A stretch of 14,142 nt of DNA from Gammaproteobacteria bacterium (GCA_027030565.1 JALVEU010000098.1:1-14142), one strand, 5' to 3'; shown: positions 1-7,416, counted from the stretch's first letter. The notes: a model not told the origin generated them from the sequence alone. Made by a program: numbers and translations.

Positions 1-86
1 ACCAGGGCCAGCAACGGGGTGATGGCCGTGGCCTGGAAGCGCCGGGCGATGCTGCCGGAGAAGCCCAGCCGCCTCTCAGCGCTCAT
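1..86 (-). CDS. RND efflux pump inner-membrane permease, N-terminal fragment (runs off left edge)
   Basis: Only the first 28 codons lie in the window; the gene continues beyond position 1. The translation begins MSAERRLGFSGSIARRFQ and goes on through ITPLLAL. It resembles the amino terminus of RND-family proton-driven exporters: a short cytoplasmic head, then the start of the first transmembrane helix. Its ATG (86-84) lies inside the end of the adaptor gene, giving an 11-base overlap (ATGAGCGCTGA), so the two are probably co-transcribed and translationally coupled. In such tripartite systems this subunit is the substrate-binding antiporter that works with the adaptor and an outer-membrane channel. 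The substrate cannot be told from this fragment. The family call rests mainly on the adaptor neighbour and on this short match. Confidence 0.72.
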   Translation of the reverse strand, partial: MSAERRLGFSGSIARRFQATAITPLLAL

Positions 87-1143
87 GGCCGTTCTCCTCC
101 CGCAGTGCGCGGCGTGCCTTGAACAGGGCGCCGGCCTTGATGGGATCCAGGGCCACTCGCTCGCCCGGCTTCAATCCGGCCAGCACCACGATCTTGCCGT
201 CCGGCGTGGTGCGTCCCGGGCGGATGGCCCGGAAATGGATGCGCCCCTGGTCGTCCACCACGTAGACCCCGGTGACCTCGCTGCGGTAGACCACCGCCCG
301 TGCGGGGATCACCAGGCGCTTGTCCTGCCCGGTGACGAATGCGACCTTGACGAACATGCCGGGAAACAGACCCTTGACGTTTTCCGGTAGCTCCACGCGC
401 ACATCGAAGGTGTTGGTCTTGCCCTGCGCATAGGGGAAGAAGGTGAGCCGCTCGGCGGGGATGGAACGCGTCCGGCCGTCCTCGTCTTGCACGATGACCC
501 GCGCCCGGCGCAGCTTGCGGATCGCGTTGATCAGACGTTGCGGCACGGCCACCCGCACCCGCAGCTTCTCCAGGGACACGCCCGTCATCACTGGCGTGCC
601 CGGCTGGACCACCTCACCCACTTCCACGTGGCGCTGGGTGACGATCCCGCTGTAAGGTGCTCGGATGCGGGTCCGTTCCAGCTGCTCCCGGGCCGCGTCC
701 AGTGCGGCCTCTGCGGCCTGGAGGCGCGCCAGGGCCGCATCGCGCTCCGCCTTGGCCTGATCGTACCTGGACTTGGAGACCAAGTGTTTGTCGAACAGCT
801 CTTGGACGCGCGCAAACTCCGCCTTGGTCTGCTGATAGCGCGCGCGGGCTTCGTTCAGCGCCGCCTGGGCCTTCTCCACCTGGGCGCGCTGCTCGGTATC
901 GCGCAGACGCACGATCACCGCGCCCTTCTCCACATAGTCGTCCACGTCGTACAGCACCTGCAGGACGCGCCCCGTGGTCTGCGCCGAGACGGTGGTCTGA
1001 TTCACCGCTTCCACCGTTCCGTCGAACACCTGTTCGCGCTCCACGGTCTCCACTTGCGCGGGCGCCGTCTCCAGGGCCGGTGCCGCCCGGACAGCCGCAG
1101 CCAGCGTGAGCAGCAACGTGCCGCTCAGCAGTCGTATGTTCAT
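76..1143 (-). CDS. RND efflux periplasmic adaptor (HlyD/AcrA-type membrane fusion protein)
   Basis: A 355-residue exported adaptor that would bridge an inner-membrane RND pump and an outer-membrane channel. I chose the ATG at 1143 because it opens a clean signal peptide (residues 1-20, cleavage near VRA|AP) and has a GGGGGAGGGA Shine-Dalgarno just upstream; the longer frame from 1203 only adds a charged, unlikely leader. Visible parts: the first half of a lipoyl-like domain (about 50-82, TVSAQTTGRV and VEKGAVIVRL); an Ala/Glu/Arg-rich alpha-hairpin coiled coil (about 84-158); the second lipoyl half (RIRAPYSGIVTQRHVEVGE, 159-177); a beta-barrel (about 190-275, including LFPGMFVKVAF); and a membrane-proximal domain at the C-terminus. 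No lipobox is present, so it is not a lipoprotein. It overlaps the downstream permease by 11 bases. Length and domain order are normal for the family. Substrate unknown. Confidence 0.93.
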   Translation of the reverse strand: MNIRLLSGTLLLTLAAAVRAAPALETAPAQVETVEREQVFDGTVEAVNQTTVSAQTTGRVLQVLYDVDDYVEKGAVIVRLRDTEQRAQVEKAQAALNEARARYQQTKAEFARVQELFDKHLVSKSRYDQAKAERDAALARLQAAEAALDAAREQLERTRIRAPYSGIVTQRHVEVGEVVQPGTPVMTGVSLEKLRVRVAVPQRLINAIRKLRRARVIVQDEDGRTRSIPAERLTFFPYAQGKTNTFDVRVELPENVKGLFPGMFVKVAFVTGQDKRLVIPARAVVYRSEVTGVYVVDDQGRIHFRAIRPGRTTPDGKIVVLAGLKPGERVALDPIKAGALFKARRALREENGHER

Positions 1144-1201
1144 GTTGCCTGTCCCTCCCCCTTGCCGTGGGTCTTCGCGGGGTCGTGATAAACGCCGATG
1201 C

Positions 1202-1230
1202 ATTCTATCACTGTATATTAGCTTTTTCTA
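1202..1230 (-). promoter_or_regulatory. Candidate sigma70 promoter for the efflux operon
   Basis: On the minus strand a TAGAAT -10 hexamer (1207-1202) sits 17 bases downstream of a TAGAAA -35 hexamer (1230-1225), in an AT-rich island unusual for this GC-rich window. A start near 1195 would give a leader of about 50 nt to the adaptor ATG at 1143. The -35 overlaps the right half of the palindrome at 1215-1234, which suits repression of this promoter. This is by consensus match only; no start site is known. Confidence 0.45.
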
Positions 1231-1234
1231 ATAT
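1215..1234. promoter_or_regulatory. Palindromic candidate operator between the efflux operon and the DUF4124 gene
   Basis: A perfect inverted repeat, ATATTAG-N6-CTAATAT, 20 bp long with the dyad axis in a T-tract. It lies in the 185-bp divergent intergenic region and overlaps the candidate -35 of the efflux operon. Its size and symmetry fit a dimeric helix-turn-helix repressor (TetR, MarR or similar), but no regulator gene is in the window. A second, smaller palindrome, CCACA-N5-TGTGG, follows at 1239-1253. An incidental AT-rich palindrome remains possible. Confidence 0.45.
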
Positions 1235-1328
1235 TTTTCCACACCGACTGTGGTTTCCTCGCAACGCTTCAGCACACCTCCCTTCTCGGGTAGTCTAGTC
1301 GTTGCACTCTCACACGAGGACAGTGGAC

Positions 1329-1781
1329 ATGTACGGCTGCCGGATTCTCTTCCCGCTCGTGGCCCTCTTCGCCTGCTCCGGACTCCAGGCGGGTGGTGGG
1401 ACGGGGGTTTACCGGTGGACCGATGCCGAAGGCGTGGTGCATTTTTCGCAGACACCCCCGCCCGACACCCAGGCCGAGCGGCTCACCGTGCAGCCCCCGC
1501 CCGGGTCCGGCCAGCCCGACCCCGCCTTGAAAGAGGCCGAGGAGGCCTTCGATCAACGATATACCGAACGCAAGCGGCGCGAAGCGGAGGCCGCCCGCAA
1601 GGCCCGGGCGGAACAGCAGCGCAAAGCCAATTGCGAAAAGACGCGGGCCAATCTGGCGGCCGTCACCAGCCGTGGCCGTGTGCGCATCATCAAGGGCGAT
1701 CACGCCGTGGCGCTGACCGAAGAGGAGCGCCAGGCCTTGATCCACAAGCTCAAGCAACAGATCGAGAAATTCTGCGAATGA
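1329..1781 (+). CDS. DUF4124 domain-containing exported protein
   Basis: A 150-residue secreted or periplasmic protein of unknown role. The ATG at 1329 is preferred over the upstream ATG at 1302 because it starts a hydrophobic signal sequence (MYGCRILFPLVALFACSG, likely cut after LQA near residue 21) and has GAGGA at 1316-1320 with an 8-base spacer. An LFAC stretch resembles a poor lipobox, so a lipoprotein cannot be excluded. Right after the signal comes the DUF4124 signature VYRWTDAEGVVHFSQTPP (about 27-44), common in gammaproteobacterial envelope proteins. A highly charged Lys/Arg/Glu region (about 67-100) looks helical or coiled coil, and the tail carries two further Cys residues (about 101 and 149). 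The next gene starts 13 bases after its stop, so the two form an operon. Confidence 0.85.
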   Translation: MYGCRILFPLVALFACSGLQAGGGTGVYRWTDAEGVVHFSQTPPPDTQAERLTVQPPPGSGQPDPALKEAEEAFDQRYTERKRREAEAARKARAEQQRKANCEKTRANLAAVTSRGRVRIIKGDHAVALTEEERQALIHKLKQQIEKFCE

Positions 1782-1794
1782 CCGGAGGCCCTGC

Positions 1795-2139
1795 ATGCCC
1801 CTGCTGAGCATCGAGACCAATGTCGCAGCCGACAGCGAGACCCGCCGCGCACTGCTCGTATCCGCCTCGGCTCTCGCGGCCGAGGAACTGGGCAAATCGG
1901 AGCGCTACGTGATGGTGCGCTTCAGCCACAACCCCCACATGCTCTTCGGCGGCGACGACCAGCCGCTCGCCTACCTGGAGCTCAAGAGCATCGGTCTGCA
2001 GGAGGAGGCCACGCCCAAGCTCTCGGCCGCCCTGTGCGCCCTGGTCGAGGAACGGCTCGGCGTGCCCGGCAACCGCATCTACATCGAGTTCTCCGACGCC
2101 CCCCGGCGCATGTGGGGCTGGGACGGGCACACGTTCTGA
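1795..2139 (+). CDS. MIF-like tautomerase family protein
   Basis: A 114-residue protein of the macrophage migration inhibitory factor / phenylpyruvate tautomerase superfamily. It starts Met-Pro, so removal of Met exposes the catalytic N-terminal proline. Family landmarks are in the right places: LGKSERYVMV (32-41, with Lys34 matching the active-site lysine of MIF), LELKSIG (61-67), and the C-terminal RIYIEFSD...MWGWDGHTF, which parallels the strand and tail seen in MIF. Length is normal (about 115). Such proteins form trimers and catalyse keto-enol tautomerisation; the natural substrate in bacteria is usually unknown. A GGAGG ribosome-binding site lies in the 13-base gap after the DUF4124 gene, so the two are read together. 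Its 3' end faces the rhodanese gene; I see no clear terminator in the 86 bp between. Confidence 0.88.
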   Translation: MPLLSIETNVAADSETRRALLVSASALAAEELGKSERYVMVRFSHNPHMLFGGDDQPLAYLELKSIGLQEEATPKLSAALCALVEERLGVPGNRIYIEFSDAPRRMWGWDGHTF

Positions 2140-2225
2140 GGGCGCGCCGCGGGGGCACCAACCATGCGAAGGCTCGGGAAGGCTACGACGGGCCTCGTCT
2201 CGTGCGCCCGCCCTCAGGGGGAGGA

Positions 2226-3149
2226 CTACAGGGCATAGGCCTCGTCGTAGGGCTCGGGGCCCTGGACCACGGGGAGCGAGAGCCGGTTGCCCCAGTGGGC
2301 CCACCCACCGTTGTACAGGCGTATGTTGCGGTAGCCCAGGGAGCGTAACTGCAGCCAGGCCAGGCTCATGCGGAAGCCGTCATGGCAGTAGACGATGATG
2401 GTCTTGTCCTTCGGAATGTCTGCATAGAGTGCCGCCAGCTCTGCTTCCGAAAGCCATTGCTGGGATTCCGGATCCGTCCCGTCGAGGCTCACCACGTTCA
2501 CGGCCCCGGGGATGTGGCCGCCGCGCACCGCATGGCGGACCACCTCGCCCGTGTACATGTCGTGAGGACGCGCATCGAGGAGCACCACGTCCGGATCGCG
2601 CCGGGAGAGCACCCGATCGTAGATGGCCGTCCACTCCACGAACAGGGTGGGATTGGCGGGTTTGAGCGTCACGTGGCCCGGCTTGGGCCGCTCCGCGACC
2701 TTGGAGAGCGCGTGGAAGGCGGTCCACTCCAGCGTGCCACCCTCCAGAATCTTCACTCGATCCATGTCGAAGCCGTAGAGGGCGAGCAGGAAGACCACCC
2801 GAGAGGCCAGCGCGGTGCGCGAATCGTCGTAGACGACGATGAGCGAGTCGTCGTTCACGCCCCAACGACGCAATGTCGCCTGGAACGCCTCGCGCGAGGG
2901 AAAGCGCATGAGCGGCACCCCCTCGTTGTCACCCAAGTCTCGGAAACGCTGGACCTGCACGGCGCCGGGGATGTGCCCCACCGTGTAGTAACGGTGCGGA
3001 TGATAACGCACCTCCAGCAACACCAGCTTCGGGTCTTCCAGCCGCTCGGCCAGCCAGTCGACATCCACCAGGAAATCGCGGGAGGCGGCTCGAGAAACGG
3101 TTCCTGCAACCAACAGAAGGAGAAACAAGAAACGGAGTGGCGCTTGCAT
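2226..3149 (-). CDS. Exported two-domain rhodanese (thiosulfate sulfurtransferase family)
   Basis: A 307-residue sulfurtransferase expected in the periplasm. The start at 3149 opens a signal peptide (MQAPLRFLFLLLLVAGTVSRA, about 1-21) and has AGGGAGGTGAG just upstream; the frame extends further upstream but without sensible sequence. Two rhodanese folds are visible: an N-terminal one (about 25-150, with YYTVGHIPGAV) and a C-terminal one (about 170-295, with GGHIPGAVNV). The catalytic loop of the second domain is Cys255-HDGFR, matching the CxxGxR pattern; this is the only cysteine in the mature protein. The equivalent loop in the first domain reads VYDDSRT (106-112), so that domain is non-catalytic, as in classical tandem rhodaneses. 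It would move sulfane sulfur from thiosulfate or another donor to an acceptor. It is probably transcribed alone. Confidence 0.9.
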   Translation of the reverse strand: MQAPLRFLFLLLLVAGTVSRAASRDFLVDVDWLAERLEDPKLVLLEVRYHPHRYYTVGHIPGAVQVQRFRDLGDNEGVPLMRFPSREAFQATLRRWGVNDDSLIVVYDDSRTALASRVVFLLALYGFDMDRVKILEGGTLEWTAFHALSKVAERPKPGHVTLKPANPTLFVEWTAIYDRVLSRRDPDVVLLDARPHDMYTGEVVRHAVRGGHIPGAVNVVSLDGTDPESQQWLSEAELAALYADIPKDKTIIVYCHDGFRMSLAWLQLRSLGYRNIRLYNGGWAHWGNRLSLPVVQGPEPYDEAYAL

Positions 3150-3193
3150 TGGGCTCACCTCCCTGGACGCAGTGGTCGTCTCTGATGCCATGA

Positions 3194-3213
3194 TGTACGT
3201 ACTTGCACGTACA
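3194..3213. promoter_or_regulatory. Palindrome upstream of the rhodanese gene (candidate operator)
   Basis: A perfect inverted repeat TGTACGT-N6-ACGTACA, 44 bases upstream of the rhodanese ATG. It has the same 7-6-7 geometry as the palindrome at 1215-1234 but an unrelated sequence. A second, overlapping dyad, CTTGC-N8-GCAAG, covers 3202-3219. The position suits an operator for the rhodanese promoter; no clear -35/-10 pair was found to support this. Confidence 0.35.
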
Positions 3214-3228
3214 CGCAAGAGCGGCCGG

Positions 3229-3277
3229 GCGCTCCACAGGAGCGCGACGCGTGCCGGTCCGGGCGCTGGCTGCCCGG
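3229..3277 (-). terminator. Hairpin pair after the amidotransferase gene (terminator-like)
   Basis: Two GC-rich stem-loops directly follow the amidotransferase stop codon on the minus strand: CCGGGC/GCCCGG (3259-3277) and GCGCTCC/GGAGCGC with a 3-nt loop (3229-3245). Neither is followed by a T-tract, so intrinsic termination is uncertain; they could instead stabilise the 3' end or act with Rho. Confidence 0.35.
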
Positions 3278-3279
3278 CC

Positions 3280-5070
3280 TCAGGGGGCCACGGAATCCAC
3301 GTGGCGCTGCAGCCAGAGCTCGAGTAGCGCCAAGTGCCAGAGTTTGTTGCCGCGGATGGGGGTGAAGACCTCCGGCGCCTGCGGGTCGGCGAGCAGCCGG
3401 TCGATGTACTCGCGCCGGAACAGCCCGCGTCGCCGGCAGGCCTCGCTGTCCAGGATGGCGCGCACGAACTCGAACACCTCACCGCGCACGTATTTGAGCG
3501 CCGGCACCGGGAAATACCCCTTGGGCCGGTCGATCACCATGTCGGGCAGCAGCCCGCGGGCGATCTGCTTCAGCGGCCACTTGCCTGAGCCGCGCAGCTT
3601 GAGCTCCGGGGGCATGGACATGGCGTACTCCACCACCTCGTGGTCCAGAAAGGGCACCCGCGCCTCCAGTCCCCAGGCCATGGTCATGTTGTCGACCCGC
3701 TTGACCGGATCGTCGGTGATGAGCATGGTCACATCCATGCGGAGCACCGCGTCGAGGAAGGTCTCGGCACCCGGTCGCTCCAGTTCCCGCGCGATGCGCT
3801 CCGAGGTGTAGTCCTCGGCCACCCAGCGTTCGGTGACCGTTTGGGCAAACTCTTCGTGGCTGCGGTCGAAGTAGTGGCGCCTGAAACGGTCGAGGTCCGT
3901 GCCCGGCTCGGTGTGCATGAGCGGATACCAGAAATAGCCGCCGAAGACCTCGTCCGCCCCCTGCCCCGACTGCACCACCTTCACGTCCTGGGCTACGCGT
4001 TCGGAGAGCAGGTAGAAGGCCACGGCGTCCTGGGCGACCATGGGCTCGGCCATGGCATCCACCGCCTCCGGCAGGCGCCGCACCACCTCGTGGTTGGGGA
4101 TGTGGAACTTGTGGTGTTCGGTGCCGAAGCGCTCGGCCACCGGGTCCGAATACTCGAACTCGCTGCCCTTCTCCTCGGGGTGGTCCTCGAAACCCACCGT
4201 ATAGGTCTTGAGGCCACGGGCACCGGCCTCGGCCAGCAGCCCCACCAGAAGGCTCGAATCCAGCCCCCCCGAGAGCAACACGCCCACCGGCACGTCGGCG
4301 ATGCGCAGCCGCCGCTCCACCGCCCGCTCCAGGACCTCTCGCGTGCCCTGCACCCACTCGGCCTCGCTGCGCGGCACCGCCGGGCGCCGCGCCTCCAGTG
4401 ACCAGTAGCATTCGAGCCGCTCCCCGCCGTCGGCCTCCACCGTGAGCGTGTGCGCCGGGGCGAGCTTTCGGATGCCGCGCAGCAGCGTACGCGGGGCTGG
4501 CACCACCGCGTGCAAGGTCAGGTGATGATGCAGGGCCACCGCATCGAGCTCGGTGTCCACGCCGCCGGCGGCCAGCAGGGCCTGTGTGTTGGAGGCGAAT
4601 CGCAGCCGCGCCCCGTCACGCGTGTAGTACAACGGCTTGATCCCGAGCCGGTCGCGGGCCAGGAAAAGCCGCCGCGCGTGCCAGTCCCACACGGCGAAGG
4701 CGAACATACCGTGCAAATGACGCACGCAGTCCGCGCCCCAGCGGTGATAGGCCTTGAGGATCACCTCGGTGTCGCCGTGGGAGAAGAACCGGTAGCCTTC
4801 GCGCATCAACGTCTCGCGCAGCTCCGGGTAGTTGTAGATCGCGCCATTGAACACCAGGGCAAGCCCCAGCTCCGGGTCCACCATGGGCTGGTTGGCGCGC
4901 GGCGAGAGGTCGATCACCGCGAGCCGACGGTGGCCCAGGGCCAAGGGGCCGTCGGACCAGGTCCCCTCGTGGTCGGGACCCCGTCGGCGCAGGCGGTCCA
5001 GCATGCGCCGCAGCGCACCCAACTCCGGCATGGCCCCGTCGAACCGCAGCTCACCGCAGATGCCGCACAT
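3280..5070 (-). CDS. asnO: N-acetylglutaminylglutamine amidotransferase-like (asparagine synthase B family, AsnO type)
   Basis: A 596-residue glutamine-dependent amidotransferase. The N-terminal class II glutaminase starts MCGICGE, with catalytic Cys2, Arg49 (HRRLAVIDLS), Asn75-Gly76 (FNGAIYN) and Asp100 (HGDTEV). The C-terminal asparagine synthetase-like domain has the ATP pyrophosphatase loop SGGLDSS (267-273), SGQGADEVFGGY (368-379) and RPKGYF (515-520). The HAVVPAPRTLLRGIRKL segment (187-203), the KGSEFEYSD block (301-309) and SEPM-like AEPMVAQD (341-348) match my memory of the AsnO branch, which amidates N-acetylglutaminylglutamine to the osmoprotectant NAGGN, better than plain AsnB. Elsewhere asnO stands beside the ligase gene ngg and an M42 peptidase gene; neither is here. 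Its ATG overlaps the upstream HyuB stop by one base (TGATG), so translation is probably coupled. If the branch call is wrong it is still a complete glutamine-hydrolysing asparagine synthase-type enzyme. Confidence 0.85.
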   Translation of the reverse strand: MCGICGELRFDGAMPELGALRRMLDRLRRRGPDHEGTWSDGPLALGHRRLAVIDLSPRANQPMVDPELGLALVFNGAIYNYPELRETLMREGYRFFSHGDTEVILKAYHRWGADCVRHLHGMFAFAVWDWHARRLFLARDRLGIKPLYYTRDGARLRFASNTQALLAAGGVDTELDAVALHHHLTLHAVVPAPRTLLRGIRKLAPAHTLTVEADGGERLECYWSLEARRPAVPRSEAEWVQGTREVLERAVERRLRIADVPVGVLLSGGLDSSLLVGLLAEAGARGLKTYTVGFEDHPEEKGSEFEYSDPVAERFGTEHHKFHIPNHEVVRRLPEAVDAMAEPMVAQDAVAFYLLSERVAQDVKVVQSGQGADEVFGGYFWYPLMHTEPGTDLDRFRRHYFDRSHEEFAQTVTERWVAEDYTSERIARELERPGAETFLDAVLRMDVTMLITDDPVKRVDNMTMAWGLEARVPFLDHEVVEYAMSMPPELKLRGSGKWPLKQIARGLLPDMVIDRPKGYFPVPALKYVRGEVFEFVRAILDSEACRRRGLFRREYIDRLLADPQAPEVFTPIRGNKLWHLALLELWLQRHVDSVAP

Positions 5071-6653
5071 CAGCTCATACCCCTGTCATCATTCATGCCC
5101 GGGTCGTCGCCGTCGTCAGCCGGCGGGCGGCCCCAGCCCCCGCCGCCGGGCGTCTCGATGCGCAGGCGGTCGCCGGGGCGGACCCGGCCGTGCACCTTGC
5201 CGGGCAGGGGACGGTCGTTGAGAAAGTTGGCGCCCGGCCGTCCCGGGGCACCCCCGGCCAGGCCCCAGGGGGCATGGCGGCGCCGCTCGGTGAGCAGGGT
5301 GAACTCGGCCGCCTCCAGGAACTCGTATTCGCGCACCAGCCCATCGCCGCCCGGCCTACGACCCGCGCCCCCCGAGCCCCGCCGCAGGGCGTAGCGGCGG
5401 ATGCGCAGAGGGTGGCGCAGCTCCAGGACCTCGACGGGTGTGTTGCGCGTGTTCGTCATGTGGGTCTGCACCCCGCTCCAGCTCCCGCCGCGAGGCCCCG
5501 CCCCCATGCCGCCGCCGAGGGTCTCGTAGTAGCCCCAGGGGGCGTCGCCCGAGGCCCCCATGGCCACGTTGTTCATGGACCCATGGCTCGCCGCTGGGAT
5601 GGCCTCCGGCAAGGCCTGGGCCAGTGCTCCGAGCAGTACGTCCACCACGCGCGTGCTGGTCTCCACGTTACCGGCGGCCACCGCGGCCGGGCGGCGAGCA
5701 TGGAGCAGGCTGCCCGGGGCGGCGCGCAGTGTGATGGGCCGGAAGCTACCGGCGCAGGCAGGCGTCTGCGCCGGCATCAGGCAGCGGAAGACGTAGTAGA
5801 CACCGGCAGCGGTCACCGACAGCGGGCAGTTGAGATTACCGGCCACCTGAGACGCCGTGCCGGTGAAGTCCACCTCCACGCGCCCGGCCTCGGCACGAAC
5901 GCAGACCCGGATCGGGATGTCGGCGTGCCCCAAGCCGTCGTCGTCCAGCACGTCCTCGAAGCGATACGCGCCATCCGGGATGCGTGCGAGGGCGTGGAGC
6001 GCCAGGCGTTCCCCGTAGTCTTGCAAGGCCTCCAGCGCACGCCCGTAGCCCGCCACCCCCATGGCGCGCACGAGGGCCGAGAGGCGTTCCAGGCCCCGCC
6101 GGTTGGCAGCCAGCTGGGCGGCGAAGTCGCCGGCTGCATCACGGGGATTGCGCGTGGCCCGCGTCACCGCTTCGAGCACCTCGTCCAACACCTGGCCCTG
6201 GCGCGCCACGTGGGTCGGGGGGATGAGGATCCCCTCCTCCGCGAGAGACCTCGATACCGGCATGGAACCCGGCGTCTCCGCACCGATGTCGGCGTGATGG
6301 GCGCGGTTGGCTACGAAGCCCATCAGGCGCCCCGCCTCGAACAACGGCGCCACCATGGTCACGTCCGGCAGATGCGTTCCCCCGAGAAACGGGTCGTTGA
6401 GCATCACCATGTCACCCGGGGCCCATTCCAGCATGCGCACGATGTCGGTCATCGCATAGGCCATGCTGCCCAGATGCACCGGAATGTGCGCGGCCTGGGC
6501 GCACAGGGCGCCCTGGGCGTCGAACACCGCGCAGGAGAAATCCAGGCGGTCGCGCACGTTGGGCGAGAACGCCGCCCGCTGCAATTGCGCACCCATCTCG
6601 TCGCAGACGGCGCGGATGCGGCTGGCGAACAAACTGAGTTCGACCGGATCCAT
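5070..6653 (-). CDS. Hydantoinase B / 5-oxoprolinase family subunit (HyuB-like)
   Basis: A 527-residue HyuB-type protein. The family start MDPVELSLFASRIR leads into DEMGAQLQRAAFSPN and RLDFSCAVFDAQG. Other landmarks are MLNDPFLGGTHLPDV (about 84-98), a Gly-rich block with YYETLGGGMGAGPRGGS, the HMTNTRNTPVEVLE block, and a C-terminal LRIETPGGGGWG. Family members usually pair with a HyuA (ATP-binding) partner to open hydantoin or 5-oxoproline rings. No hyuA is in the window, and the upstream neighbour is the divergent sodB. The ATG at 6653 is taken as the start; a GTG at 6659 is in frame, and neither has a visible Shine-Dalgarno. The stop overlaps the amidotransferase ATG by one base, so the two form an operon. 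Substrate unknown; the operon partner hints at a glutamine- or pyroglutamate-related compound, which is inference. Confidence 0.88.
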   Translation of the reverse strand: MDPVELSLFASRIRAVCDEMGAQLQRAAFSPNVRDRLDFSCAVFDAQGALCAQAAHIPVHLGSMAYAMTDIVRMLEWAPGDMVMLNDPFLGGTHLPDVTMVAPLFEAGRLMGFVANRAHHADIGAETPGSMPVSRSLAEEGILIPPTHVARQGQVLDEVLEAVTRATRNPRDAAGDFAAQLAANRRGLERLSALVRAMGVAGYGRALEALQDYGERLALHALARIPDGAYRFEDVLDDDGLGHADIPIRVCVRAEAGRVEVDFTGTASQVAGNLNCPLSVTAAGVYYVFRCLMPAQTPACAGSFRPITLRAAPGSLLHARRPAAVAAGNVETSTRVVDVLLGALAQALPEAIPAASHGSMNNVAMGASGDAPWGYYETLGGGMGAGPRGGSWSGVQTHMTNTRNTPVEVLELRHPLRIRRYALRRGSGGAGRRPGGDGLVREYEFLEAAEFTLLTERRRHAPWGLAGGAPGRPGANFLNDRPLPGKVHGRVRPGDRLRIETPGGGGWGRPPADDGDDPGMNDDRGMS

Positions 6654-6762
6654 GGCCACGGTGACCGCAGGAGAAGCCGGTATTATTGCATCGCCTCACC
6701 TGTGGGCCTATCTTTGGCGCGCTTCCATCGTCCATGACAACAACTGAGAGGAGTGCAGAGCC

Positions 6763-7347
6763 ATGGAGCACAAGCTACCCGACCTCCCGTATGCCAAAGA
6801 CGCCCTGGCGCCCCACATCTCCGCCGAGACCCTCGAATTCCATCACGACAAGCACCATGCTGCCTATGTCGCCAATCTGAACAAGCTCATTCCGGGCACC
6901 GAGTTCGAGAACGCCTCGCTCGAGGACATCATCTGCAAGGCGCCCGCCGGCGGCATCTTCAACAACGGCGCCCAGGTCTGGAACCACACCTTCTACTTCA
7001 ACTGCATGGGCCCCAATGGCGGCGGCGAGCCTTCCGGCGCCCTGGCCGATGCCATCGCCGGCGCCTTCGGCTCCTTCGCCGACTTCAAGGAGAAGTTCAC
7101 CACCGCGGCGGCCACCAATTTCGGCTGCGGCTGGACCTGGCTGATCAAGAACGCCGAAGGCGGCCTGGAGATCGTCAACACCACCGGCGCGGGCAATCCC
7201 ATGCGCGATGGCAAGACACCGCTGCTCAATGTAGACGTGTGGGAACACGCCTACTACATCGACTACCGCAACCTGCGGCCAAAATACCTGGAGAACTGGT
7301 GGAACGTGGTCAATTGGGACTTCGTGTCCGCTAACCTGGGGAGCTGA
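6763..7347 (+). CDS. sodB: Superoxide dismutase, iron type
   Basis: A 194-residue Fe/Mn-family superoxide dismutase that converts superoxide to oxygen and hydrogen peroxide in the cytoplasm. Metal ligands are His27 (EFHHDKHHAAYV), His75 (QVWNHTFYF), Asp158 and His162 (DVWEHAYYIDYR). Gln71 in NNGAQVWNH sits where iron enzymes carry their active-site glutamine, and FNCMGPNGGGEP follows, so iron is the likelier metal. There is no signal peptide. The start has GAGAGGAG about 8 bases upstream. The gene is divergent from the HyuB operon across about 100 bp; a weak TTGCAT (6686-6691) / TATCTT (6709-6714) pair with a 17-base spacer could be its promoter. A strong intrinsic terminator lies 70 bases downstream. 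It stands alone as a transcription unit. Confidence 0.97.
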   Translation: MEHKLPDLPYAKDALAPHISAETLEFHHDKHHAAYVANLNKLIPGTEFENASLEDIICKAPAGGIFNNGAQVWNHTFYFNCMGPNGGGEPSGALADAIAGAFGSFADFKEKFTTAAATNFGCGWTWLIKNAEGGLEIVNTTGAGNPMRDGKTPLLNVDVWEHAYYIDYRNLRPKYLENWWNVVNWDFVSANLGS

Positions 7348-7365
7348 GCGGGCCGAACGCGGTCG

Positions 7366-7395
7366 TTGCCAAGCGGCGGCCGTGTCGCCTAAAAT
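7366..7395 (+). promoter_or_regulatory. Sigma70-like promoter upstream of argD
   Basis: TTGCCA (7366-7371) and TAAAAT (7390-7395), each five of six to consensus, are separated by 18 bases. Transcription would begin near 7402. The intrinsic terminator at 7417-7446 lies immediately downstream, between this promoter and the likely argD start, so the leader could be attenuated. Alternatively, transcription from here begins almost at an in-frame ATG at 7407. Confidence 0.5.
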
Positions 7396-7416
7396 TGCTA
7401 GTTTACATGGCGACCG

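Noticed and set aside
3150..3482. Longer start of the rhodanese frame, up to 111 residues upstream
   Set aside because: The added part is Ser/Arg/Pro-rich, overlaps the amidotransferase 3' end, and would bury the clear signal peptide and Shine-Dalgarno at 3149.
5190..6737. 515-codon open frame on the plus strand opposite the HyuB gene
   Set aside because: It is antisense to a clearly recognised protein, is rich in His/Arg/Gly as expected from GC-rich shadow frames, and shows no domain or ribosome-binding site.
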